A stretch of DNA of 64,000 nucleotides from Pseudosporangium ferrugineum (GTDB lineage: Bacteria; Actinomycetota; Actinomycetes; Mycobacteriales; Micromonosporaceae), in the NCBI RefSeq assembly GCF_003002065.1, contig NZ_PVZG01000002.1, positions 310,001 through 374,000 on the forward strand, in the 5' to 3' direction. Below are positions 50,457 through 60,207 of the stretch, one piece after another. Each line of letters opens with the position of its first letter. The stretch's first letter is position 1. Made by a program: the position numbers and the translations under genes. The notes under the pieces are model-generated. The model made no database searches and had not been told where the DNA came from. It saw only the letters and a program-made list of their open reading frames with translations.

Positions 50457-52673
50457 GTGCGGCACCTGACCTCCCGGCAGCACGTCGTCGACATGTGCCG
50501 GACCATGCTGGAACGCGGCTACCTGAAGGCGACCGAGGGCAACGTCTCGGTGCGCGTCCCCGGCCACGAGCTGTACGCCGTCACGCCCAGCAACTACGAC
50601 TACGACAAGATGCGGGTCGAGGACGTCTGCCTGGTCGACTTCGCCGGCAAGCACGTGCCCGACGACTCCGGCGCCGGCCTCGCCCCGTCGATCGAGTGCG
50701 GCATGCACGCCAACATCTACCGCGAGCGTCCCGACGTGAACGCGATCGTGCACACGCACCAGCCGTACGCGTCGGCCCTGGCCTTTCTCCGCAAGCCGAT
50801 CCCGGCGCTGACCGACGAGCAGGTCCGCTTCCTGGGCCGGGAGGTCGCCATCGTGAACTATGCGCCGTCGGGCACCGGCTTCCTCGCCCGCAACGTGCAG
50901 AAGAAGGTGGCCGGCGGCGACAACGCGTTCATCATCGCCAACCACGGGATCGTGGCGCTGGGCACCGACCCGGACCGGGCCGTGTTCAACATGGCGCTGC
51001 TGGAGAAGGTGTCGATCGCGTACCTGATGGCCCTGACCACCGAGACCGGCAAGGTCTACACCATCCCGGCGGCGATCCGGGAGGTGGCGTTCGGCAAGTT
51101 GCGCGCCGACGAGAAGCGCATCGCCGCGCAGATCACCAAGGCCGTGACTCCCGTACGCGTGCCCGACGGCGAGCAGCCGCCCAGCGCGGACAAGGTGGCC
51201 GCCGCCGGGGAGCCGCCCGCCGAGGCGCCGGGTTACGCGATCACCGACTACCCGGACGTGCCCGACACGCTGCGCCGGTTGAAGGCGCTGGTCGCCCAGC
51301 CGGTGCGCGGCCTGCGGCACGACGCGCTGCTCGACGTGCTGAACTACTTCGACACCAAGTGCCGGGCCAGCCGGGAGATCACCGAGCGGGCGAAGAAGCG
51401 CATCCCCGGCGGCGTGCAGCACAACCTGGCGTTCAACTACCCGTTCCCGCTGGCGATCGACAAGGCCGAGGGGGCGTACCTCACCGACCGCGACGGCAAC
51501 ACCTACATCGACTTCCTCCAGGCCGGCGGCCCGACGATCCTGGGCAGCAACTACGCGCCGGTCAACGAGCGGGTGGCCGCGGTGATCCGCGAGTCCGGGC
51601 CGGTCACCGGGCTGTTCCACGAGTACGAGCTCAAGCTCGCCGAGATCATCAACCGCTACATGCCGCACATCGAGATGTACCGGTCGCTCGGCTCCGGCAC
51701 CGAGGCGGTGATGGCGGCGGTCCGCGGGGCGCGCGCCTTCACCGGCAACAAGATGGTGATCAAGGTGGGCGGGGCGTACCACGGGTGGTCCGACACCATG
51801 GTCTACGGGCTGCGGGTGCCGGGCACGTACCGGATGAACGCCAAGGGGATCCCGTTCGGCGCGACCGCGCGGACCCGGGAGGCCTTCCCGCACGACCTCG
51901 GCCAGCTGCGCCGCAAGCTCATCGAGAACCGGGTACGCGGCGGCACCGCGGCCGTGATCGTGGAGCCGGTCGGCCCCGAGTCGGGCACCCGGCCGGTGCC
52001 GCTCGACTTCAACGCCAAGGTCCGTCAGCTCTGCGACGAGTTCGGTGCCCTGCTGGTCTTCGACGAGGTGGTCACCGGCTTCCGGATCGGGCTGGGCGGC
52101 GCGGCCGGCTACTTCGGCGTCCGGCCCGACCTGACCGTGCTGGGCAAGGCCGTCTCGGGCGGCTACCCGATGGCCGGCGGGGTCGGCGGGCGGGCCGACG
52201 TCATGGCCGTCTTCGGCTCCGGGCTGGACGGCAAGAGCGGCGCGCACATCCAGGTCGGCGGGACGCTCTCGGCGAACCCGCTGTCCTGCGCCGCCGGATA
52301 CTTCGCGATCGAGGAGATGGCCCGGACCAACGCGCCGGTCATCGCGGGCCGGGCCGGCGACCGGCTCACCCGCGGGCTGCAGAGGCTGATCGACCGGTAC
52401 GGGCTGCCGTACGTCGCGTACAACCAGGGGTCCATCGTGCACCTGGAATGCAGTGGCGTCATGCTGCTCGACATGCGCAACCCGCTGAAGCTGCTCAAGG
52501 AGAACAAGGCCCGCAAGCGGCTCATGGAACAGATGGGCGCGGCGTACGCGGCGCACGGCATCATCACCCTGGCCGGTTCGCGGATGTACACCTCGATGGC
52601 CGACACCGACGCGGTCATCGACGACGCGCTGGACCGCTTCGACCGGGTCTTCGCCCAGGTCGAGGGAGTCTGA
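50457..52673 (+). CDS. Class II aldolase fused to a class III aminotransferase
   Basis: This 738-residue two-domain protein starts at GTG with GAGGAG upstream. Residues 1-225 are a class II aldolase: ATEGNVSVRVPGHELYAVTP, PSIECGMHANIY with the catalytic Glu, IVHTHQP with two metal His, and ANHGIVALG with a third. A linker (about 225-300) follows. The aminotransferase domain has the GSA-aminomutase-like pattern RIPGGVQHN, SLGSGTEAVMAAVRGAR, VFDEVVTGFRIG and LGKAVSGGYPMAGG, with PLP Lys near residue 565. Both active sites look intact. Next to an FGGY kinase it suggests a phosphosugar cut and amino-group transfer in one route. Confidence 0.9.
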   Translation: MRHLTSRQHVVDMCRTMLERGYLKATEGNVSVRVPGHELYAVTPSNYDYDKMRVEDVCLVDFAGKHVPDDSGAGLAPSIECGMHANIYRERPDVNAIVHTHQPYASALAFLRKPIPALTDEQVRFLGREVAIVNYAPSGTGFLARNVQKKVAGGDNAFIIANHGIVALGTDPDRAVFNMALLEKVSIAYLMALTTETGKVYTIPAAIREVAFGKLRADEKRIAAQITKAVTPVRVPDGEQPPSADKVAAAGEPPAEAPGYAITDYPDVPDTLRRLKALVAQPVRGLRHDALLDVLNYFDTKCRASREITERAKKRIPGGVQHNLAFNYPFPLAIDKAEGAYLTDRDGNTYIDFLQAGGPTILGSNYAPVNERVAAVIRESGPVTGLFHEYELKLAEIINRYMPHIEMYRSLGSGTEAVMAAVRGARAFTGNKMVIKVGGAYHGWSDTMVYGLRVPGTYRMNAKGIPFGATARTREAFPHDLGQLRRKLIENRVRGGTAAVIVEPVGPESGTRPVPLDFNAKVRQLCDEFGALLVFDEVVTGFRIGLGGAAGYFGVRPDLTVLGKAVSGGYPMAGGVGGRADVMAVFGSGLDGKSGAHIQVGGTLSANPLSCAAGYFAIEEMARTNAPVIAGRAGDRLTRGLQRLIDRYGLPYVAYNQGSIVHLECSGVMLLDMRNPLKLLKENKARKRLMEQMGAAYAAHGIITLAGSRMYTSMADTDAVIDDALDRFDRVFAQVEGV

Positions 52674-52676
52674 CGG

Positions 52677-54266
52677 GTGCCGGCGACGCCGCCGCAGGTG
52701 CTCGCGATCGACCTGGGCACCTCGGGGATGAAAGCCGCCCTGGTCGCCGCGGACGGCACGGTGACCGGCTGGGCCGAGCGGGCCGTCACGCTGCACGTGC
52801 TGCCGGGCGGCGGCGCCGAGCAGGATCCGCGCGAGTGGTGGGACGCGCTCGCCGAGGTGGTGGCCGAGCTCGGCCGCGGCCACCCGGAGCACCTGCGGGC
52901 GGTCACCACGGTGTGCACGTCGACGCAGGGCGAGGGGACGATCGCGGTCGACGCCGCGGGGGAGCCGCTGACCCGGTGCATCAGCTGGCTGGACATGCGC
53001 GGGGCGGAGCATCTGCGGAGGCAGTTCGGCGGGCCCGTCTCGTACGGTGGCTTCTCGGTGCCCCGGATCGCCCGCTGGCTCCGGCTGACCGGTGGCATGC
53101 CGTCGGGCACCGGCAAGGACCCGGCCGCGCACATGCTGTGGATCAGGGACGAACTGCCCGGGGTGTACGAGCGCACGGCCACGTTCCTCAACGTGCTCGA
53201 CTGGATCAACCTGCGGCTGACCGGCCGTACGGTGGCGACGGTCGACTCGATCCTCACCTCCTGGGTCACCGACAACCGCCGCCCGGGCGCGATCCGGTAC
53301 GCGCCCTCGCTCGTCGCCGCGTCCGGCATCGACGCGGCCAAGCTGCCGCCTATCGTGGCCTGCACCGAGGTGATCGGCACGCTGTCCCCGGCCGCGGCGG
53401 CGCACCTGGGCCTGCCGGAGTCGGTGCGGGTGGTCGCGGGCGCGATCGACAACACCGCGGCGGCGATCGGCGCGGGCACGGTCCGCGACAACGAGCCGCA
53501 TCTGTACGTGGGCACGTCGTCGTGGATCGCCGCGCACGTGCCGCGCAAGAAGACCGACGTGGTGGCGCAGATCGCGGCGGTGCCCTGCGCGCTGCCGGAC
53601 CGCTATCTGATGACGGCCCTGCAAGCGACGGCCGGCGCGAACCTGACCTGGCTGCGCGACAAGGTGGTCGAGTACGACGACCCGCTGCTGAGCGCCGGCC
53701 ACGTCAGCCGGGACGAGACCTCCATCTTCGACGCCTTCGACCAGATCCTGCCGAAGGTGCCGCCCGGTGCCAACGGCGTGCTCTACACCCCCTGGCTGTA
53801 CGGCGAGCGCGCCCCGGTCGACGACGCCAACCTGCGCGCCGGCTTCCTGAACATCTCGCTGGACACGACCCGCTCGGACCTGGCGCGGGCGATGTTCGAG
53901 GGGGTGGCGCTCAACACCCGCTGGCTGGCCGGCGCGGTCGACCGCTTCCTCGGCGCGCCGGTCACCTCGATGGCCATCACCGGCGGCGGCGCCCTGTCCG
54001 ACTCCTGGTGCCAGATCTTCGCCGACGTCCTGGGCCACGAGATCCGCCGCGACGCCCGCCCCCTGGCGGTCAACGCCCGCGGCGCCGGCTGGATCGGCGC
54101 GGTGGGCGCCGGCCTGATCGCGTTCGCCGACATCCCGGACCTGATCCGCACCGACCGCGTCTTCACCCCGGACCGCACCCACCACGAGACCTACGACGGC
54201 ATCTTCGAGGTCTACCGCTCGGTGCACAAGCACCTCGCCCCGATCTACCGCCGCCTCAACGGCTGA
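52677..54266 (+). CDS. FGGY-family carbohydrate kinase
   Basis: This 529-residue kinase begins VLAIDLGTSGMKAALV (phosphate 1) and has RAVTTVCTSTQGEGTI, ISWLDMRGAEHLRRQF, AGAIDNTAAAIGAG with the catalytic Asp, and near the C-terminus MAITGGGALSDSWCQIFAD (adenosine site). It phosphorylates a sugar or polyol; substrates cannot be told apart by motif. It follows the aldolase-aminotransferase after three bases, so the two are co-expressed. Kinase then class II aldolase is the order of the fuculose, rhamnulose and ribulose pathways. Confidence 0.92.
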   Translation: MPATPPQVLAIDLGTSGMKAALVAADGTVTGWAERAVTLHVLPGGGAEQDPREWWDALAEVVAELGRGHPEHLRAVTTVCTSTQGEGTIAVDAAGEPLTRCISWLDMRGAEHLRRQFGGPVSYGGFSVPRIARWLRLTGGMPSGTGKDPAAHMLWIRDELPGVYERTATFLNVLDWINLRLTGRTVATVDSILTSWVTDNRRPGAIRYAPSLVAASGIDAAKLPPIVACTEVIGTLSPAAAAHLGLPESVRVVAGAIDNTAAAIGAGTVRDNEPHLYVGTSSWIAAHVPRKKTDVVAQIAAVPCALPDRYLMTALQATAGANLTWLRDKVVEYDDPLLSAGHVSRDETSIFDAFDQILPKVPPGANGVLYTPWLYGERAPVDDANLRAGFLNISLDTTRSDLARAMFEGVALNTRWLAGAVDRFLGAPVTSMAITGGGALSDSWCQIFADVLGHEIRRDARPLAVNARGAGWIGAVGAGLIAFADIPDLIRTDRVFTPDRTHHETYDGIFEVYRSVHKHLAPIYRRLNG

Positions 54267-54329
54267 CCGGAGGCGCTGGCTGCCGGCTTGATCTCGGCGG
54301 TCCCGTCCGGCGCGGCCCGGCCGGCGGGG

Positions 54330-57300
54330 TCAGCTGATCGGGGCGGCCGGCCGCGGGCCCGGGCGGTCGCAGCGGTCGTCGACGACCACGAAGGTGTAGC
54401 GGCCGGAGCCGACCTCGGCGGACACCGTGCCGTCGCCCTGCCGGACGGTCCGGACGCCGTCGGCCCTCGCGAGCGGGGTCCCGCCCTCGGTGACCGCGCA
54501 CGCGTGCCGGGCGGGGAGTTCGACGGTGGTCCGGGCGCCGACCGGGACGGTCACGGTGAGGCGCAGCGTGCGGCCGCTGCGGCTCCAGTCGCTGGTCACC
54601 GGGCCGTACGGGGTCCGGGTGGTGGCCTTGGCCCAGTCCAGCCCTCTCGTCACCTTGGGCGCGATGGTGAGGTCGCGGTAGCCGGTCTCCTCCGACGCGC
54701 GGATGCCGGCCACGTCGTGGAAGAACCAGTCGTCGACGGTGCCGAGGAAGTAGTGGCCGCGGGAGCGGGCCTCGAGCGACCAGTGCTCCCACATCGAGGT
54801 GGCGCCGTTGGCGATCATGTAACCCCACGACGGGTACGTCGTCTGCCGGGCCAGTTGCAGGGCGACGTCGCCGTAGCCCGCCTCGGTGAGCACCGGCAGC
54901 AGGTACTTCGTGCCGAGCACGCCGGTGTTGAGGTGGTCGCCCTTGGCCCGGACGTCGGCGACGATCCCGGCGGCCACCCGGGCCGCGGTGCCCTCGTCCG
55001 GGGTCAGCCCGAACGCGAGCGCCAGCACGTTGTGCGTCTGGCGGTAACCACGATCGCCGTTGCCCCGGTAGTACCCCGCGGCGCTGTCCAGGAAGGTGGT
55101 GTTGAAGGCGGTCTTCACCCGGGCGGCGTTGGCGGCGAACGCGGTGGCGTCGGCCGTCTTCCCGAGATGGCGGGCCGCACGCTCCATCGAGGACAGCATC
55201 GCGTAGAGGTACGCCGTGCCGGAGACGCGGACGTCCTCGGGGGCGTTGCCGCCGGCCGGGCTGGCCTCCGGGCTGACCCAGTCGCCCAGCCGCGGGTCGG
55301 CCACGATGCCGTTCGCCGTCCGGCCGTACTCGAGGTCGGCGTAGCGCTTCATGCCGTCGTACAGCTCGGTCAGCGTCCGGTCGTCGCCGCCGTACTGATA
55401 GAGCCACCAGGGGATCATCACGTACGCCGAGTGCCACGGCGGGTTCACGCCCCACTGGCCCCAGTCGCCCGAGCTCGGCGCGATCACCAGCGGCGCGCCG
55501 GCGGCGTCGCGGGTCTCGTGGACGTCGCGCATCCACTTCGCGAAGAGCTCGTGCACGTCGAGGTTGAGCATGAACATCTCGGCGCCGAGCGCGGCGTCGC
55601 CGGTCCACCCGTTCTTCTCGAACATCGGGGTGTCGGTCGGGATGCCGTGGATGTTGTTCTTCAGGGTGTCCACAACCGCGCGGTGGGTCCGGTTCATCGT
55701 CTCGTCCGAGCTGGCGAACGAGCCGGTCTCGGCCGCGCCGGTGTGCACGGCCTGGGCGGTGAACGCGCTGAGCGGCGGCGGCGAGCCGCCGGGCCAGCCG
55801 GTGACCTCGATGTACTGGAAGCCCTTGTACGAGAAGCGGGCCTGCCACGATTCGGGGGCGCCGGTGCCGCGCAGGATGAACCGGTCGGTCTGGAAGCCGG
55901 ACTGGAAGCCGCCGTTGTTGGAGAAGTCGACGCGGCCGGTGGGGAGCAGCTTCTCGCCGTACTGGGCGCGGATGGTGGTGCCGGCCGGAGCCTGGGCGGT
56001 GATGCGCACCCAGCCCGCCAGCACCCGCGGGAACTTGACGACCCAGACCCCGGACGCCGGCTGGGTGATCTCGGCGGCGGGCAGCGATCCGGTGACCCGG
56101 ATGGGCTGCTGGCGCTGGTTCACCAGGACGCCCTTCGGGCCGGCGACCTCGCTCGCCGGGGCCCAGGCCCGGTCGTCGTAGCCGGTCGTGTCGAAGCCGT
56201 CCCGGGCCTTGCGGGCGTCGTAGGTCTCGCCGGCGTAGAGGTCGTCGAAGACCGTGGGGCCGTCGGTGATGGTCCACGAGTCGTCGGTCACGACGTCCCG
56301 GGTGCGGCCGTCGGCGTACTCCAGGTGCAGGACCGCGCGGACCACCGGCTCGTCGTGCCACGGCGGCGACTGCCACCGCCACACGTTGCCGCCGGTCATG
56401 CCGTAGAAGCCGCGGCCCAGCTCGATGCCGATCGCGTTGGCTCCCCGCGCCAGCCGGTCGGTGACGTCGACGGCGGCGTACTGGACGGTGTCGTCGTAGT
56501 CGGTGAAGCCCGGTGAGAGCACGCCGTCGTCGATCGGGGCGCCGTTGAGGGAGACCTCGGCGTAGCCGCCGGCGGCGTAGTAGAGCGTGGCGTCGGCGAT
56601 TCTGCCGTCCACCGGGAATTCCTTGCGCAGCAACGGCGCCGGGCGTACCTCGGCCTGCGGCGCTCGCACGTTGCTGCCCCACGGGCCCTGGCCGTACGGG
56701 GCCTGGACGACCGCCGTGCCCCAGGCGCTGTCGTCGTACGACGGCGCCTCGAAGCCGGCCGGGACGGTCCTGCTGGCCTTCCAGTCGGTGCCGGTGGTGA
56801 ACACCGACGTGCTGCCGTCGGTGTAGGTGATCCGGATCTTGGCCACGAGTCCGGCCGGCGTCCCGGGGCCGTTGTCGGTGCGGACCGCGAACACGTTGCG
56901 GTCCGGTTCGAGGGCCACGCGGTACTCGTGCGACTGCTGCCACTCGTTGTCGGCGCCCCCGGTCTCGCCGAGCAGCGCGCCGTTGACCCACAGCCGGTAC
57001 AGGTCGTCGCCGGTGATCAGGATCTCGGCGGACCGGGCGGTCCGGCCCGCGGGCGGGACGCGGACGGTGCGGAACGCGCGCGGCTCGGCGGGTGCGACGG
57101 GCGTCGTCGCCTCCGGCGTCCAGATCCACGAGGCCCCGCTCAGGTTCAGCCGGTCCGGGGTGGCGGTGCGGGCATTGCCGATCCAGGCGCTGCCGGCCCA
57201 GTCGCCGGCGTCGTACAGCCCGGTGCGGAAGTGGCTGACGGCGGAGGCGGGGCCCTTGGTGGTGCCGATGTCGACGCGCCAGAAGTAGTCGGTGGCGGCG

Positions 57301-57668
57301 GCGAGGGCGGGGCCGCCGTACGCGACGTCGAAGGACCGGGCGGAGAGCGTCCTGCCGCTGTCCCACACGAGCCGGCCGGCGGCGAGGCGGGACCTGCTGG
57401 TCGCCACGCGTACCCGCCAGGACGTCTGCTCGACACCCCGCAGGCCGGACCCGGTGACCCAGGAGAACCGTGGTTGCGCGACGTCGATGCCCACCGGTTC
57501 GGTCTTGCGCTCCACCTGCAACAGCGACAGTGAGACCGCCGGGAGGGCGGCGGTCGCGGGCGTACCGGCGACCGGGAGGCCGGCGAGGGAGGTGAGCAGG
57601 CAGACGGCCATGACCAGCAGCCGGGAACGGTGGGTCCGGCGGGGCCGGAGGCGGGCGGGTGCGGGCAC
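54330..57668 (-). CDS. Secreted alpha-L-rhamnosidase (GH78)
   Basis: This 1112-residue protein starts at GTG with GGGAGG upstream and has a signal peptide (about 1-42). It has the GH78 layout: an N-terminal fibronectin-like part (LRVEQTSWRVRVA type), a carbohydrate-binding region (about 150-300), a beta domain and the (alpha/alpha)6 catalytic domain. IPTDTPMFEKNGWTGD (about 675-690) contains the catalytic acid Glu, and GTAYLYAMLSSMERAARHLGK and SWGYMIANGATSMWEHW are further subsite residues. A C-terminal beta domain ends the protein. It releases rhamnose from plant glycosides or polysaccharide. Confidence 0.93.
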   Translation of the reverse strand: MPAPARLRPRRTHRSRLLVMAVCLLTSLAGLPVAGTPATAALPAVSLSLLQVERKTEPVGIDVAQPRFSWVTGSGLRGVEQTSWRVRVATSRSRLAAGRLVWDSGRTLSARSFDVAYGGPALAAATDYFWRVDIGTTKGPASAVSHFRTGLYDAGDWAGSAWIGNARTATPDRLNLSGASWIWTPEATTPVAPAEPRAFRTVRVPPAGRTARSAEILITGDDLYRLWVNGALLGETGGADNEWQQSHEYRVALEPDRNVFAVRTDNGPGTPAGLVAKIRITYTDGSTSVFTTGTDWKASRTVPAGFEAPSYDDSAWGTAVVQAPYGQGPWGSNVRAPQAEVRPAPLLRKEFPVDGRIADATLYYAAGGYAEVSLNGAPIDDGVLSPGFTDYDDTVQYAAVDVTDRLARGANAIGIELGRGFYGMTGGNVWRWQSPPWHDEPVVRAVLHLEYADGRTRDVVTDDSWTITDGPTVFDDLYAGETYDARKARDGFDTTGYDDRAWAPASEVAGPKGVLVNQRQQPIRVTGSLPAAEITQPASGVWVVKFPRVLAGWVRITAQAPAGTTIRAQYGEKLLPTGRVDFSNNGGFQSGFQTDRFILRGTGAPESWQARFSYKGFQYIEVTGWPGGSPPPLSAFTAQAVHTGAAETGSFASSDETMNRTHRAVVDTLKNNIHGIPTDTPMFEKNGWTGDAALGAEMFMLNLDVHELFAKWMRDVHETRDAAGAPLVIAPSSGDWGQWGVNPPWHSAYVMIPWWLYQYGGDDRTLTELYDGMKRYADLEYGRTANGIVADPRLGDWVSPEASPAGGNAPEDVRVSGTAYLYAMLSSMERAARHLGKTADATAFAANAARVKTAFNTTFLDSAAGYYRGNGDRGYRQTHNVLALAFGLTPDEGTAARVAAGIVADVRAKGDHLNTGVLGTKYLLPVLTEAGYGDVALQLARQTTYPSWGYMIANGATSMWEHWSLEARSRGHYFLGTVDDWFFHDVAGIRASEETGYRDLTIAPKVTRGLDWAKATTRTPYGPVTSDWSRSGRTLRLTVTVPVGARTTVELPARHACAVTEGGTPLARADGVRTVRQGDGTVSAEVGSGRYTFVVVDDRCDRPGPRPAAPIS

Positions 57669-57688
57669 GGTGGGGACCTCCCGGCGGT

Positions 57689-57700
57689 TGGAACGTTTCA
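57689..57700. promoter_or_regulatory. LacI-type operator upstream of the rhamnosidase
   Basis: TGGAACGTTTCA is an almost perfect copy of the actinobacterial LacI-family motif TGAAACGTTTCA (11 of 12). It lies 21 bases upstream of the rhamnosidase GTG. The regulator gene is not in the window. Confidence 0.5.
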
Positions 57701-57827
57701 GGAACTTAACACGATCGATCTATGCGCGCCATACCCCGCCTGCTCCGGACGCCGACCGGTCCTGCTCCCCGGCGGCACCCGTCGCGCCGGAGTATGGGTG
57801 GCTCGGACCTGGCGAGAAGGCGGCCGT

Positions 57828-60146
57828 ATGAGAGCTCAGCAGCGCGCGTGGCGGTGGTTCCTGCTGGGCGGCGTACCGGTCGTGGTGGCCGGTGCGGTGC
57901 TCGGCCCCGCCGCGCAGGAGGCCGGGTACGCCGCCTTCGGTGCCGCGGCCGGTGCCGCCGTCATCGTCGGGATGCGGGCCCACCGGCCCGCCCGGAAGCT
58001 GCCGTGGGTGCTCCTGGCGGCCGGGATGGCGTGCGGTGCCGTCAGCAACCTCGCCTGGTCGGTCGCCCTCCTGCTGGGCCGCACGCCCACCGGCCTCACC
58101 GTCGTCGACGCGGTGTACTACGGCATGTACCTGCTGGTCGCCGGGGCGCTGGCGGTGCTGGCCGCGCGGGGAAGGGGCTCCGCGCTCGTCGGCATGGCCG
58201 AGGCCGGGATCGTCGCCTGCACCGCCGCCGTCCTCGCCTGGGTGTTCCTCATCGACCCGTTCGTCGACGCGCGCGACGACTGGGCCACGGGCGGCGGCGC
58301 GCTCGCGTACCCGGTGCTCGATCTGATCCTGCTGACCATGGCCGTACGCCTCGCCGTGACCGCGGGCTCGCTCACCCGGACCCACGCGCTGCTCCTGTTC
58401 TCCGTCGCCGCGCTGGTGGTCGCGGACGTCGGCTACTTCCTGTGGGTGGCGTCCGGCGGCCCGTGGTCCGGCTCCGGCGGCAGCGCCGCCGGCTGGATGG
58501 TGTTCTACCTGCTCGTCGGCGCGGCCGCGCTGCACCCCTCGATGGCCGTCGGAGCGGGCGCCGCCGCGATCGGGCGGTACTGGCGCTCGCCGCGGCGGAT
58601 GACCACCTTCTACGCGGTCCTGGTGCTGGTCGGGCCGGTGGCCACCGCGTACGCGTTCTGGCGTGACCTGGACCGCGGCCGGTTCGACACCCTCGACATC
58701 GCCCTGCCGCTGACCGCCGCCGCGGCCACCGCGGTGCTGCTCGTCATCCGCCTGTCGCACACGAGCACGCTGGTGAACCGGCGGGCCGCCGACCTGCAGG
58801 CCGCGCTCGACGACCAGGCGGCGATGCAGCAGCGGATGACCCACCTCGCGCTGCACGACGCCCTGACCGGCCTGCCGAACCGGCTGCACCTGGAGCGGCT
58901 GATCGAGGAGGCGGTGCACGCCGGGCGCGACGGCTGCCTGCTGATGGTGGACCTCGACGGCTTCCAGCACGTCAACGACAGCTTCGGCCACCCGACCGGG
59001 GACGCGCTGCTCGACGAGGTCGCCCGGCGCCTGCACGCCGAGGTGGGCAACGCGGGCACGCTGGCCCGCCTGGGCGGCGACGAGTTCGCGCTGCTGCTGC
59101 TCGAACGCGACGCCCTGGTCGCCGAGGGGCACGCGCAGTCGCTGCTGCGGGCCATGCGCCGGCCGGTCGAGGTGCTCGGCCACCGGCTGCACGTCACCGC
59201 CAGCGTCGGCCTGCGGCACCTCGCCTCCGCCGCCGGCAGCGCCGAGGTGCTCAGCGACGCGGACCTCGCCCTGTACGCGGCGAAGGCAGCGGGCAAGGAC
59301 CGGGTGGTCGCGTACGACGTCACGCTGCGCGAGAATCAGCTGCGCCGGATCGCCGTGGTGGACCGGCTGCGCACGGCCATCGGCACCGACGCCATCGTGG
59401 TCCACTACCAGCCGATCGTGTCGCTGGAGACGGGCGGCTTCATCGCGGTGGAGGCGCTGGTCCGGTGGGTCCCGCCCGGCGAGGCCCCGATCGGCCCGGA
59501 CGACTTCATCCCGGCCGCCGAGGACAGCGGCCTGATCGTGCCGCTGGGGGAGCAGGTGCTGCGCCGGGCCTGCCACGACGCCGCGGTCTGGTACCGCCGC
59601 TACGGCACCACGCTGACCGTCAACGTGTCGCCGCGCCAGCTCTCCGAGGCCGACTTCGCCGCCCGGGTCATGCGGGCGCTGCACGACGCGGGCCTGCCCG
59701 CCGCCGCGCTCATCCTCGAGATCACCGAGGGGGTGCTGGTGGGCGCGGGCGCGCAGGCGGACCAGACCATCGCGCACCTGAGCGAGCTGCGGCGGTTCGG
59801 CGTCAAGGTTGCCGTCGACGATTTCGGCACCGGCTACTCGTCGCTGGCGTACCTGCGCGACCTCCCCATCGACATCCTGAAGATCGACCGCTCGTTCATG
59901 CCGGACGCCGCCACCGGCGACCCGGCCCAGCAGGTGGCCCTGGTCCGCACGATCGTCGACCTGGCACACACGCTGCGGCTCACCGCGGTCGCCGAGGGCG
60001 TCGAGACGGACGAGCAGACGACGGTCCTGCGCACCCTCGGCTGCGACAAGGGCCAGGGCTTCCACTACGGCCGGCCGGCGCCCGCCGACCGCACCGCCGA
60101 GGTCCTCGCCGGCGTCGTCACCCCCGCCGTCCCGCCCTCCCGTTAG
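57828..60146 (+). CDS. Membrane GGDEF-EAL protein
   Basis: This 772-residue protein starts at ATG with GAGAAGG upstream. About eight membrane helices fill residues 10-300. A GGDEF domain follows (DLDGFQHVND; GGDEF at about 415) and then an EAL domain (VEALVRW near 541, NVSPRQL, DDFGTGYSSLAYL, KIDRSFM, AEGVET). Key residues of both are present, so it might make or break c-di-GMP, or do either in response to a membrane signal. It is the second c-di-GMP gene of the window and stands alone. Confidence 0.93.
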   Translation: MRAQQRAWRWFLLGGVPVVVAGAVLGPAAQEAGYAAFGAAAGAAVIVGMRAHRPARKLPWVLLAAGMACGAVSNLAWSVALLLGRTPTGLTVVDAVYYGMYLLVAGALAVLAARGRGSALVGMAEAGIVACTAAVLAWVFLIDPFVDARDDWATGGGALAYPVLDLILLTMAVRLAVTAGSLTRTHALLLFSVAALVVADVGYFLWVASGGPWSGSGGSAAGWMVFYLLVGAAALHPSMAVGAGAAAIGRYWRSPRRMTTFYAVLVLVGPVATAYAFWRDLDRGRFDTLDIALPLTAAAATAVLLVIRLSHTSTLVNRRAADLQAALDDQAAMQQRMTHLALHDALTGLPNRLHLERLIEEAVHAGRDGCLLMVDLDGFQHVNDSFGHPTGDALLDEVARRLHAEVGNAGTLARLGGDEFALLLLERDALVAEGHAQSLLRAMRRPVEVLGHRLHVTASVGLRHLASAAGSAEVLSDADLALYAAKAAGKDRVVAYDVTLRENQLRRIAVVDRLRTAIGTDAIVVHYQPIVSLETGGFIAVEALVRWVPPGEAPIGPDDFIPAAEDSGLIVPLGEQVLRRACHDAAVWYRRYGTTLTVNVSPRQLSEADFAARVMRALHDAGLPAAALILEITEGVLVGAGAQADQTIAHLSELRRFGVKVAVDDFGTGYSSLAYLRDLPIDILKIDRSFMPDAATGDPAQQVALVRTIVDLAHTLRLTAVAEGVETDEQTTVLRTLGCDKGQGFHYGRPAPADRTAEVLAGVVTPAVPPSR

Positions 60147-60153
60147 CGGTTGG

Positions 60154-60177
60154 CTGACAGATTCTGTAATCTGTCAG
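60154..60177. promoter_or_regulatory. Perfect 24-bp inverted repeat upstream of the oxidoreductase
   Basis: CTGACAGATT and AATCTGTCAG are perfect 10-bp arms around CTGT. It starts eight bases after the GGDEF-EAL stop and ends 30 bases before the oxidoreductase ATG, and contains TGTAAT, a possible -10. A TetR- or HxlR-type repressor is expected, but none is adjacent. Confidence 0.7.
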
Positions 60178-60207
60178 TTCACACCGGCTCGGGAGCGGAG
60201 AACTGCG

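Noticed and set aside
50328..54233. Long minus-strand open frame continuing upstream of the PucR gene
   Set aside because: It is antisense to the aldolase-aminotransferase and kinase, which have intact motifs. The part upstream of 50327 has low-complexity Arg/His/Asp-rich composition typical of shadows.
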